From assembly GCF_019890635.1 (NCBI RefSeq), contig NZ_JAIOAB010000045.1, positions 1 through 60,840 on the forward strand: DNA of 60,840 nucleotides. The letters run 5' to 3'. The notes under the pieces are model-generated. The model was not told the DNA's origin. It was given only the letters and a program-made list of their open reading frames with translations, and did not search any database. The translations under genes and the position numbers were made by a program. The stretch's first letter is position 1. Each line of letters opens with the position of its first letter. Below are positions 8,817-16,355 of this stretch, piece by piece. Origin of the DNA: Streptomyces sennicomposti. Lineage in GTDB: Bacteria; Actinomycetota; Actinomycetes; Streptomycetales; Streptomycetaceae.

Positions 8817-8942
8817 CCTCACCCTCGCTCCGACACCCCCGAACGGCTCCCCTCACCCCCGTTCCGACACCCCCGAGCGGCTCTCCTCACCCCCGTTCCG
8901 ACACCCCCGAGCGGCTCCCCTCACCCCCGTTCCGGCGTCCCG
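8817..8942. repeat. 34-bp tandem repeat, about 3.7 copies
   Basis: CCTCACCCCCGTTCCGACAC recurs with starts at 8817, 8851, 8885 and 8919, exactly 34 bases apart. The first copy has three changes and the last degenerates. The stop codon of the minus-strand PH-domain gene lies inside the last unit (8921-8923), so the array begins in that gene's 3' end. Confidence 0.9.
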
Positions 8943-10546
8943 GAGTGGCTCTGCTGAGCCGTCTCGGAGTGGTCCTGCTCCGTCGCCGCCGTCGAGGTGG
9001 CCTTCGTCATCCAGCGGTCCGGGGTGGCGCGGTGGCGGCCCGTGCGGGAGTGGTCGGCCTGGGTGTGGAGGAGGCGGGCCGCCTCCTCGGCGTCGCGCAG
9101 GCGGGCCGTGACCGTCTTGTTCGCCCCCGTGTCCACGTGCACGTCGGCGACCCGCCACGCCCGCAGCCACGGCCCCTGGGTGAGCCGTACGCTCTGCACC
9201 TTCGCGTGCGGCACCAGCGCGAGCCGGCGGCGCAGCAGCCCGTGCCGGGCGGCGAACACCGTGTCGGTCACGGCGATCCCGTGCCCCCGCCACCACACCG
9301 GCACGCACCACCGGGCGCGCCGCGGCGGCCGGGCCAGCGCGGCGTCCTCGGGCACCGTCACCCCGGGCAGCACCCGGGCGACCACCGCCTCGGCGATCTC
9401 GCGCGGCGCGACCGGCAGCAGCACCGAGTTCGAGGACCCGGCCACGTCCAGTTCGACCCGGACCCAGCCGCGCCGCCGCCACAGCAGCGGCTCCACGATC
9501 CGTACGGTCTGCACCCGGCCGGGCGGGACCGTCTCGTGGGTGCGGTCCAGCAGACCGCGGTCGATGCGCAGCCCGTCGGGCGACTCGCTCAGCGTCCAGT
9601 CGTAGGCGCCGAGGAAGCGCCCGACGCTGCTGGTCACGGCCCCGCCGACCAGCGGCACGGCGGCGGCGAGCACCGTCCACAGGCTGTGCGTGGCCAGCCA
9701 CAGCAGCGGCGGCACCACGACGGCCGTCAGCAGCGAGCCCCAGGTCGCGCCGATCAGCAGCAGCGAGAGCGCGATCACGCGCGCGGGGACGCGGACCAGT
9801 TCCCGCGCGGGCGCCTCGCCGACCTCCTGCGCGGTCTCGGGCGCGAACCCGGCGGCGCGGGCGAGCAGTTCGGCGCGCAGCGCGCGGGCGTCGTCCTCGC
9901 CGAGGAAGGCGAGTTCGTCCTTCTTGTCGGCCCCTATGACGTCCAGCTTCAGCTTGGCCACGCCCGCGACCCGGGCGAGCAGCGGCCGGGTGACGTCCAC
10001 GGCCTGGATGCGCTCCAGCCGGATGTGCGCGGTGCGCCGGAACAACAGGCCGGTGCGGATGCGCAGTTCGGAGTCGGTGACCGCGTAGTGCGTGAACCAC
10101 CAGGACAGGAAGCCGTACAGCGCGGCGGCCGGGATCAGTACCGCGATGCCGAGCAGCAGCGTGGTCGTCGTCAGCCGGGTCAGCTGCCGCTGCGCCTGGT
10201 CGGGGTCGTGCACGGCCCAGCCGGCGAGGACGGTGACCGGCGCCCAGGCCCGCCGCAGCGGGGTGACGGGATGCAGCCGCCGCTCGGCCACGCCGGCCGC
10301 CGGTTCCTTCGCGGGATGCTCCCTCGCGGAGTGCTCCTTCCCGGCATGCTCGTCCGGAGCCGCCCCGTCGCCCGAAGCCACCCCGTCACCTGGAGCCGCC
10401 CCGTCGTCCGAAGCCACCCCGTCGGCCCGAGCCGCCCCGTCGCCCGAAGCCACCCCGTCGGCCCGAGCCGCCCCGTCGCCCGAAGCCACCCCGTCGTCCG
10501 GAGCCGCCCCGTCGCCCGGAGCCGTCCCGTCGTGCGCCGCCGTCAC
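8921..10546 (-). CDS. bacterial PH-domain membrane protein (YdbT-like)
   Basis: A 541-residue membrane protein. The N-terminal ~45 residues are a repetitive Asp-Gly-Ala-Ala-x-x tract, encoded by 18-bp repeats at about 10364-10530. Hydrophobic pairs (LLLGIAVLIPAAALYGFLSWWF and ALSLLLIGATWGSLLTAVVVPPLLWLA) alternate with bPH_2 units marked by DSELRIRTGLLFRRTAHIRLERIQAVDV, RIDRGLLDRTHETVPPGRVQTVRI and ARHGLLRRRLALVPHAKVQSVRL. This is the YdbT layout of two or three PH units between membrane segments. The GTG at 10546 overlaps the upstream gene's stop (GTGA), so the two PH genes form a coupled pair, like YdbS/YdbT. The biochemical role of the family is unclear. Confidence 0.88.
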   Translation of the reverse strand: MTAAHDGTAPGDGAAPDDGVASGDGAARADGVASGDGAARADGVASDDGAAPGDGVASGDGAAPDEHAGKEHSAREHPAKEPAAGVAERRLHPVTPLRRAWAPVTVLAGWAVHDPDQAQRQLTRLTTTTLLLGIAVLIPAAALYGFLSWWFTHYAVTDSELRIRTGLLFRRTAHIRLERIQAVDVTRPLLARVAGVAKLKLDVIGADKKDELAFLGEDDARALRAELLARAAGFAPETAQEVGEAPARELVRVPARVIALSLLLIGATWGSLLTAVVVPPLLWLATHSLWTVLAAAVPLVGGAVTSSVGRFLGAYDWTLSESPDGLRIDRGLLDRTHETVPPGRVQTVRIVEPLLWRRRGWVRVELDVAGSSNSVLLPVAPREIAEAVVARVLPGVTVPEDAALARPPRRARWCVPVWWRGHGIAVTDTVFAARHGLLRRRLALVPHAKVQSVRLTQGPWLRAWRVADVHVDTGANKTVTARLRDAEEAARLLHTQADHSRTGRHRATPDRWMTKATSTAATEQDHSETAQQSHSGTPERG

Positions 10547-11046
10547 AGCCCCGCCGATCGTGCCTCGCCCAGCTCGGTGAGCCGGTCGCGCAGGCGCTCC
10601 GCCTCGGCCGGGTCCAGGCCGGGGATGGTCGCGTCGGTCGCGGCGGCTGCCGTGTGCAGCTGCACGGTGGCCAGCCCGAACCGCCGTTCCACCGGCCCGG
10701 AGGTCACCTCGACCAACTGCATCCGCCCGTACGGCACGACGGTCTCCTCGTGCCACAGCACCCCCCGGCTGATCAGCAGGTCGTCGGCGCGCTCGGCGTA
10801 CCGCCAGGAGCGCCAGTTGCGCCCGAGCACCCGCCAGCCCCACACCGCCCCCGCCACCGGCAGCAGCGCGAACGCCGACCAGAGCGGCCCGGCGGTCAGC
10901 CCGAGCACCACTCCCGCGGCCACGGCGATCAGCCCCAGCCACACCACCAGCAACAGCCGTCTCAGCCGCAGCAGGCCGGGCCGCAGTGCGGTCCACACCG
11001 GCTCGCCCCCCGCCGTCGTGCCCTCTTCCGGGCTCCCCGTTTCCAT
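10543..11046 (-). CDS. bacterial PH-domain membrane protein (YdbS-like)
   Basis: A 167-residue protein with two adjacent membrane helices (LLLVVWLGLIAVAAGVVLG and WSAFALLPVAGAVWGW), then one bPH_2 domain: ADDLLISRGVLWHEETVVPYGRMQLVEVTSGPVERRFGLATVQLHTA in overlapping pieces. It is the short partner of the downstream YdbT-like protein and overlaps it by four bases. The ATG at 11046 lies only 31 bases from the divergent nuoD2 start. TACGCT six bases upstream on the minus strand suggests a leaderless message. Expected location is the cytoplasmic membrane. Confidence 0.87.
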   Translation of the reverse strand: METGSPEEGTTAGGEPVWTALRPGLLRLRRLLLVVWLGLIAVAAGVVLGLTAGPLWSAFALLPVAGAVWGWRVLGRNWRSWRYAERADDLLISRGVLWHEETVVPYGRMQLVEVTSGPVERRFGLATVQLHTAAAATDATIPGLDPAEAERLRDRLTELGEARSAGL

Positions 11047-11052
11047 GGGGCA

Positions 11053-11058
11053 AGCGTA
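11053..11058 (-). promoter_or_regulatory. candidate -10 element, leaderless PH-domain gene
   Basis: TACGCT (minus strand) ends six bases before the ATG at 11046, inside the 31-base divergent gap shared with nuoD2. Confidence 0.4.
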
Positions 11059-11077
11059 CGTAGGGGAAACTGGGCCC

Positions 11078-12229
11078 ATGACTCCCAGGACGGAGACCAC
11101 GGTCGGGGTCGGCGGCGCCGCGGAGAGCACCGACATGGTGCTCAACATCGGCCCCCAGCACCCCTCCACGCACGGCGTGCTGCGGCTGAAGCTGGTGCTG
11201 GACGGCGAGCGCATCACGCGCGCGGAGCCGGTGATCGGCTATATGCACCGCGGCGCGGAGAAGCTGTTCGAGGCGCGTGACTACCGGCAGATCATCATGC
11301 TGGCCAACCGCCACGACTGGCTGTCGGCGTTCTCCAACGAGCTGGGCGTGGTCCTGGCCGTGGAGCGGATGCTCGGCATGGAGGTCCCCGAGCGCGCGGT
11401 GTGGACGCGCACCCTGCTCGCGGAGCTGAACCGGGTCCTCAACCACCTGATGTTCCTCGGCTCCTATCCGCTGGAGCTGGGCGGCATCACCCCGGTCTTC
11501 TACGCCTTCCGGGAGCGTGAGGTCCTCCAGAACGTGATGGAGGAGGTCTCCGGCGGCCGGATGCACTACATGTTCAACCGGGTCGGCGGCCTCAAGGAGG
11601 ACCTGCCGGCGGGCTGGTCCACGCGCGCGCGTGCCGCCGTCGCCGCCGTGCGCTCCCGGATGGACGTCTTCGACGACCTGGTGCTCGGCAACGAGATCTT
11701 CCGGGGGCGCACCCGGGGCGTGGGCGCGCTCTCGCCGCGCGCCGTGCACGCCTACGGTGTGAGCGGGCCGATCGCGCGCGCGTCCGGCGTCGACTTCGAC
11801 CTGCGGCGCGACGAGCCGTATCTCGCGTACGGGGAGCTGGGCGACGTCCTGAAGGTGGTCACCCGGCGGGAGGGCGACTGCCTGGCCCGCTTCGAGTGCC
11901 TGCTGGAGCAGACGCACAACGCGCTCGCCCTCGCCGACGCGTGTCTGGACCGGCTGGCCGAGCTGCCGCCGGGCCCGGTCAACCAGCGGCTGCCCAAGGT
12001 CCTCAAGGCGCCCGAGGGGCACACCTACGCCTGGACCGAGAACCCGCTCGGCATCAACGGCTACTACCTGGTCAGCAAGGGCGAGAAGACCCCGTACCGG
12101 CTGAAGCTGCGGTCCGCGTCGTACAACAACATCCAGGCCCTGGCCGAGCTGCTGCCGGGGACGCTGGTGGCGGACATGGTGGCGATCCTCGGCTCAATGT
12201 TCTTCGTGGTCGGGGACATCGACAAGTAG
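11078..12229 (+). CDS. nuoD2: NADH-quinone oxidoreductase subunit D, second copy (NuoD2)
   Basis: A 383-residue homologue of the 49-kDa complex I subunit that forms the quinone site with NuoB. Family motifs are NIGPQHPSTHGVLRL (His32, equivalent to bovine His59), IGYMHRGAEKL (Arg58), RVLNHLMFLGSYPLELGGITPVFYAFRERE, GGRMHYMFNRVGGL and the C-terminal LVADMVAILGSMFFVVGDIDK. No other nuo gene is nearby, so this is an orphan copy as known in Streptomyces. The bovine Tyr108 position (DY after the HRG helix) reads DW here (HDWLSAF), which could alter quinone binding. The last 36 bases overlap the convergent MidA-like methyltransferase gene. Confidence 0.93.
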   Translation: MTPRTETTVGVGGAAESTDMVLNIGPQHPSTHGVLRLKLVLDGERITRAEPVIGYMHRGAEKLFEARDYRQIIMLANRHDWLSAFSNELGVVLAVERMLGMEVPERAVWTRTLLAELNRVLNHLMFLGSYPLELGGITPVFYAFREREVLQNVMEEVSGGRMHYMFNRVGGLKEDLPAGWSTRARAAVAAVRSRMDVFDDLVLGNEIFRGRTRGVGALSPRAVHAYGVSGPIARASGVDFDLRRDEPYLAYGELGDVLKVVTRREGDCLARFECLLEQTHNALALADACLDRLAELPPGPVNQRLPKVLKAPEGHTYAWTENPLGINGYYLVSKGEKTPYRLKLRSASYNNIQALAELLPGTLVADMVAILGSMFFVVGDIDK

Positions 12230-13510
12230 GCCCGGCGCGCGCGGGGACGGCTCCGGGGGCGCGCCCGCGGACGGCTCGGCTGACAGCTCCGGCGCGTCCG
12301 GGAACAGCTCCCGCGGCTCCAGGAGGTCCGCCTGTGCCGGTCCGGCCGGCTGGAGCAACCAGCCGAAGTTGCCGAGGCCCCCGGGCGCGGTCAGCTCGGC
12401 GGCCTCCCCGGCGCGCGCGAGGGCGCGCACGTACCGCGCGGGATCGCTGGAGGCGAGCGTGAGCGGGGGGCGTACGCCGGTGATCCCGAGGGCGTGCAGG
12501 GCCGCGCGCTGGGTCAGGACGCGGGCGCGCGCCGGGGCGGGACCGGAGGCGGCGCACGCGTCCAGGGCGACGTGCGCCGTGAGGTCGCAGGACCCGTCGG
12601 GCACGGGCGCCGTCTCGCGCCCGTCCCGGAACCCGGTGAGCGTCCCGAAGGGCGGCCGGTCCGCGGCGGTGTGCGCGTAGTCGACGGCGACCGCGAGCCC
12701 GCGCCGCAGCCGGGACACGGCACCGGCCCAGGCGGTGTCCCGGGGCAGCCCGATCTCCGCGCGCAGCCCCGGCTCGCCCGGCAGCGGCCACCACCGCGCC
12801 AGCCACTCGGCCTCCGCCCCGCCGACCGGCTCCCCGAGCCGTTCGGCGCCGTCGCGCCGGACGAGCACGCGCCGGGGGACGCCCTCGGGGTCCACCTCGG
12901 CGACCTCGACCGGGACGTTGTCCAGCCACTCGTTGGCGAACAGCAGTCCGGTGAGCCCGTCCGGGGGTTCGGGCAGCCAGGCGATCCGGTCGTCGAGGCC
13001 GTCCGGGCGGCCGGCGATCTCGACGGCGTGCACGCGCGCGCGTGCGGCCACCTCGGCGGGCAGCGCGCCGAGCACCCCGGCCGCCAGCTCGCCCCGCCCG
13101 GCCGCCATGTCCACGAAGTCGAGCCGCGCGGGCCGCCCCAGCGCCTCGTCCACCCGGCACAGCAGCCGCGCCACGGCCGTCGCGAACAGCGGCGAGGCGT
13201 GCACGGACGTACGAAAGTGCCCCGCCGGACCCTCGGGCCGCCGGTAGAAGCCGGCGGGCCCGTACAGCGCGTCCCGCGCCGCCGCCCGCCAGCCGAGCCA
13301 CCCCCCGGCGGCCCCGCCGCCCCCACCGCCTCGACCTCCACCGGCTCGACCGGATCCACCGGCTCCACCGGCTCGACCGGATCCACCGGCTCGACCGGAT
13401 CCACCGGCTCGACCGGCTCCACCGGCCGTCGCGGCCCCACCGGCCGTCCCGGTCGCCGGTCCGCCCTCGTCCGCAGTGTCGTTCGCCACGTCGTCAGCGT
13501 AGGCGGACAA
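12194..13510 (-). CDS. MidA/NDUFAF7-family (DUF185) SAM-dependent methyltransferase
   Basis: A 438-residue protein. Residues ~25-68 are a Gly/Ala/Arg/Ser-rich tract from 9-bp repeats. The Methyltransf_28 fold follows: GPAGFYRRPEGPAGHFRTS, VDMAAGRGELAAGVL (SAM-binding glycine motif), VHAVEIAGR, LLFANEWLDNVPVEVAEVD (the family's NExxD motif), LAVAVDYAH, SCDLTAHVALDACA and LGNFGWLLQ. The family member NDUFAF7 methylates Arg85 of the mitochondrial NuoD homologue NDUFS2. Here the gene converges on and overlaps a nuoD copy that keeps the matching Arg58. NuoD2 as substrate is therefore a reasonable inference, not shown by the sequence. The start at 13510 could be shorter, since the N-terminal tract is unconserved. 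Confidence 0.85.
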   Translation of the reverse strand: MSAYADDVANDTADEGGPATGTAGGAATAGGAGRAGGSGRAGGSGRAGGAGGSGRAGGGRGGGGGGAAGGWLGWRAAARDALYGPAGFYRRPEGPAGHFRTSVHASPLFATAVARLLCRVDEALGRPARLDFVDMAAGRGELAAGVLGALPAEVAARARVHAVEIAGRPDGLDDRIAWLPEPPDGLTGLLFANEWLDNVPVEVAEVDPEGVPRRVLVRRDGAERLGEPVGGAEAEWLARWWPLPGEPGLRAEIGLPRDTAWAGAVSRLRRGLAVAVDYAHTAADRPPFGTLTGFRDGRETAPVPDGSCDLTAHVALDACAASGPAPARARVLTQRAALHALGITGVRPPLTLASSDPARYVRALARAGEAAELTAPGGLGNFGWLLQPAGPAQADLLEPRELFPDAPELSAEPSAGAPPEPSPRAPGLLVDVPDHEEH

Positions 13511-13594
13511 GTGATCACTGCCTCCACCTTGGGGAGTACGAGGGGCGGGCGGGGATCGCCCCTCCGGTTGACCCCTGCACCTATCCGGTGTCCC

Positions 13595-13600
13595 TACTCT
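13595..13600 (+). promoter_or_regulatory. candidate -10 element, leaderless sensor kinase gene
   Basis: TACTCT ends seven bases before the GTG at 13608. A TTGACC lies at 13568-13573, but the 21-base spacer is longer than ideal. Confidence 0.45.
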
Positions 13601-13607
13601 GGGTTAC

Positions 13608-14813
13608 GTGCAGCGTCTCTATGACTTCCTCCGCAGACACCCGATGTGGGTCGACGGCTTCTGGGCCCTTGTCCTGCTCGGGCTCTCCAGCGTGAGCGCG
13701 GTGGCCGTCGAAGGGACGCCGGACCACCACGGATCGCTCGGCGCCGCGCTGGCGGTGTCCGTCGTCCTGTGCGTGACCGTCGCGCTGCGCCGCCGGATGC
13801 CGGAGAAGATGGTGCTGCTCGCGGCGGCGGCGGGCTTGGCGCAGTTGATCGGCAACGTCGAGACGCTGGTCGCCGACTTCGCCATGCTGGTGATCGTCTA
13901 CACGGTCGCGGCGATCGGCGCCCGGTGGGCCTCCCGGTTCGCGCTGGCCGGCGGGATGTGCGCGGCGACCTTGGCGCAGATCCGCTGGCCGGAGGAGCGG
14001 GCGAGCGCCTGGGGCCAGATCGCGCTGGCCGTCTTCCAGACGGTGCCGTTCGCGCTGGCCTGGGTGCTCGGCGACTCCATGCGCACCCGGCGCGCCTACT
14101 TCGCGCAGCTGGAGGAGCGCGCGGCCCGGCTGGAGAAGGAGCGCGAGGCGCAGGCGCAGGTCGCGGTCGCCGCCGAGCGCGCCCGGATCGCGCGCGAGCT
14201 GCACGACGTCGTCGCGCACAACGTCTCGGTGATGGTGGTGCAGGCCGACGGTGCCGCCTACGTCCTCGACGCCGCCCCCGACCAGGCGAAGAAGGCCCTG
14301 GAGACGATCTCCTCCACCGGCCGCCAGGCGCTGGCCGAGATGCGCCGCCTGCTGGGCGTGCTGCGCACCGGCGAGCACCAGGAGGGCGGCGAGTACGTCC
14401 CGCAGCCCGACGTCGAGCAGATCGAGGACCTGGTCGAGCAGTGCCGGGAGTCCGGTCTGCCGGTCGACTTCCGGATCGAGGGCACCCCGCGCCCGCTGCC
14501 CAGCGGCGTCGAGCTGACCGCGTACCGGATCGTGCAGGAGGCGCTCACCAACACGCGCAAGCACGGCGGACCGAACGCGGGCGCCAGCGTGCGCCTGGTG
14601 TACTTCGACGACGGTCTCGGCCTGCTCGTCGAGGACGACGGCAAGGGCGCCCCGCACGAGCTGTACGAGGACGGCGGCGTCGACGGACAGGGGCACGGCC
14701 TGATCGGCATGCGGGAGCGGGTCGGTATGGTCGGCGGCACGCTGGACGCGGGACCGCGCCCGGGCGGAGGCTTCCGCATCAGCGCCCTGCTGCCGCTCAA
14801 ACCGGCGCACTGA
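13608..14813 (+). CDS. two-component sensor histidine kinase, NarL/DesK (HisKA_3) type
   Basis: A 401-residue membrane sensor. Residues ~15-160 carry five to six hydrophobic segments (MWVDGFWALVLLGLSSVSAV, AALAVSVVLCVTVAL, VLLAAAAGLAQLIG, FAMLVIVYTVAAIG and others) with short loops, so sensing is probably in or near the membrane. A coiled linker (EERAARLEKEREAQAQVAV) leads to the HisKA_3 box ARIARELHDVVAHNVSVM with phospho-accepting His199. The ATPase part shows YRIVQEALTNTRKHGG (N box), VEDDGKGAP and GHGLIGMRERVGMVGG (G boxes). The response regulator gene follows 63 bases downstream. Stimulus unknown. GTG start, probably leaderless. Confidence 0.93.
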   Translation: MQRLYDFLRRHPMWVDGFWALVLLGLSSVSAVAVEGTPDHHGSLGAALAVSVVLCVTVALRRRMPEKMVLLAAAAGLAQLIGNVETLVADFAMLVIVYTVAAIGARWASRFALAGGMCAATLAQIRWPEERASAWGQIALAVFQTVPFALAWVLGDSMRTRRAYFAQLEERAARLEKEREAQAQVAVAAERARIARELHDVVAHNVSVMVVQADGAAYVLDAAPDQAKKALETISSTGRQALAEMRRLLGVLRTGEHQEGGEYVPQPDVEQIEDLVEQCRESGLPVDFRIEGTPRPLPSGVELTAYRIVQEALTNTRKHGGPNAGASVRLVYFDDGLGLLVEDDGKGAPHELYEDGGVDGQGHGLIGMRERVGMVGGTLDAGPRPGGGFRISALLPLKPAH

Positions 14814-14876
14814 CCGCCACCGCACGCCCCCTGTTGACACCTGTCACGCCCCCACGGAAGACGGAAGAGGACCCCG

Positions 14877-15548
14877 ATGACGATCCGCGTGATGCTCGTG
14901 GACGACCAGGTGCTGCTGCGCACCGGATTCGGCATGGTGCTCGCCGCCCAGCCGGACATGGAGGTCGTCGCCGAGGCGGGCGACGGCGTCGAGGCCCTCC
15001 AGGTGCTGCGGGAGACCCCCGTCGACGTGGTGCTGATGGACGTGCGCATGCCGAAGCTGGACGGGGTGGAGACCACCCGCCGCATCTGCGCCGGGCCGAA
15101 CCCGCCCAAGGTGCTGATCCTGACCACCTTCGACCTGGACGAGTACGCCTTCTCCGGGCTGAAGGCGGGCGCGTCCGGCTTCATGCTCAAGGACGTGCCG
15201 CCCGGTGATCTGCTCACCGCGATCCGCGCCGTGCACAGCGGCGACGCCGTCGTCGCCCCGTCCACCACGCGCCGGCTGCTCGACCGGTTCGCGCCGATGC
15301 TGCCCACCGCCGGGCAGGGCCCGCAGCACAAGGAGCTGCAGCGGCTCACCGAGCGCGAGCGCGAGGTGATGACCCTGGTCGCGCAGGGCCTGTCGAACGG
15401 CGAGATCGCCGCCCGGCTGGTGCTGTCGGAGGCCACCGTGAAGACGCACGTGGGCCGCATCCTGACCAAGCTCGGCCTGCGCGACCGGGTGCAGGTCGTG
15501 GTCCTCGCCTACGAGACGGGGCTCGTCCGCGCGGGCGGCCGCGGCTGA
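14877..15548 (+). CDS. NarL/LuxR-family response regulator
   Basis: A 223-residue DNA-binding regulator paired with the upstream HisKA_3 kinase. The receiver domain (1-120) has the acidic pair Asp9-Asp10 (VDDQ), phospho-acceptor Asp55 in VVLMDVRMPKLDG, the conserved Thr in ILTTFDLDEYAF and Lys in GFMLKD. The C-terminal LuxR helix-turn-helix reads LTEREREVMTLVAQGLSNGEIAARLVLSEATVKTHVGRILTKLG in overlapping parts. GGAAGAGGA lies just upstream of the ATG. The pair is probably one operon. Its targets cannot be read from the sequence. Confidence 0.95.
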   Translation: MTIRVMLVDDQVLLRTGFGMVLAAQPDMEVVAEAGDGVEALQVLRETPVDVVLMDVRMPKLDGVETTRRICAGPNPPKVLILTTFDLDEYAFSGLKAGASGFMLKDVPPGDLLTAIRAVHSGDAVVAPSTTRRLLDRFAPMLPTAGQGPQHKELQRLTEREREVMTLVAQGLSNGEIAARLVLSEATVKTHVGRILTKLGLRDRVQVVVLAYETGLVRAGGRG

Positions 15549-15583
15549 GGAGCGAAGCGGGGACGTGCGGCTCCGCCAGGGTC

Positions 15584-15589
15584 TACAGT
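15584..15589 (+). promoter_or_regulatory. candidate -10 element, leaderless TmrB-like gene
   Basis: TACAGT ends seven bases before the ATG at 15597. There is no ribosome site between the response regulator stop and this start. Confidence 0.4.
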
Positions 15590-15596
15590 CGCCCGC

Positions 15597-16229
15597 ATGC
15601 TGCTGTGGATCAACGGCCCCTTCGGGGGCGGCAAGACGCAGACCGCGCACGAGCTGCGGCGCCGACTGCCGGGCAGCGTGATCTGCGATCCCGAGCACGC
15701 CGGCTTCGGGCTGCGCCGGATGTTCCCGCCGGAACTGCGCGGTGACTTCCGCGAGTTGGCCGCCTGGCGGCAGGGCGTGACCGAGGTCCTCGACCAGGTC
15801 CTCGCCCGGCACGACGGCGACGTGATCGTCCCGATGACCGTGACCGACCCCGGCCACTTCGCCGAGACCGTCGGCCGGCTGCGCGAACGCGGACACGACG
15901 TACGGCACTTCACCCTCCTCGCACAGCGCGAGACCGTACTGCGGCGGCTGCGCGAGCGCGGCTTCGGACGCGTTCTGCGGTACGCCGCAGGCAAGCGATC
16001 GGGTCCGGCCAGGGAGAGCTGGGCCGTGGAACAGCTCGACCACTGCCTTGAGCGGCTCGCCGAACCGGAGTTCGCCGAGCATCTGTGGACCGACCACTCG
16101 ACCGTGCCGCGGACCGCCGAGCGGATCGCGGTCCTGTCCGGGCTGACCCTGCGGCCCAACACGGAGGGCGCGCTGCGGACCCGGCTGCGGCAGGCGGGCG
16201 TGGGCATCCGGCACATCCGCCTCGACTGA
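15597..16229 (+). CDS. TmrB-like P-loop ATP-binding protein (tunicamycin-resistance family)
   Basis: A 210-residue P-loop NTPase. It starts MLLWINGPFGGGKTQTAHEL (Walker A at residues 7-14), followed by VICDPEHAGFGLRRMFP, a central DVIVPMTVTDPGHFAETVGRL, HFTLLAQRETVLRRLRERG, and WAVEQLDHCLERL, and closes GIRHIRLD. This pattern follows Bacillus subtilis TmrB along most of its length as I remember that protein, including the IRHIR-type end. TmrB confers tunicamycin resistance and is thought to bind the drug at the membrane. Whether this copy does so is not known. The ATP may serve a kinase-like reaction. Confidence 0.82.
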   Translation: MLLWINGPFGGGKTQTAHELRRRLPGSVICDPEHAGFGLRRMFPPELRGDFRELAAWRQGVTEVLDQVLARHDGDVIVPMTVTDPGHFAETVGRLRERGHDVRHFTLLAQRETVLRRLRERGFGRVLRYAAGKRSGPARESWAVEQLDHCLERLAEPEFAEHLWTDHSTVPRTAERIAVLSGLTLRPNTEGALRTRLRQAGVGIRHIRLD

Positions 16230-16355
16230 CCGGGGGGCGCCGAACGCAGGGGGCCGCTGAACGCAGAGGGGCCGCCGACCGCGGCGCACCGCGCCGCCCC
16301 CGGCGCAGGGCGCTCGCCGAGAAGCCCCTGCCGCAGGGCGCTTCCCAGGAAACCC

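Noticed and set aside
3215..8942. Regular repeats at 3215-3355 and 8817-8942 considered as CRISPR.
   Set aside because: The units are directly adjacent without unique spacers, not short palindromic repeats, and no cas gene is present.
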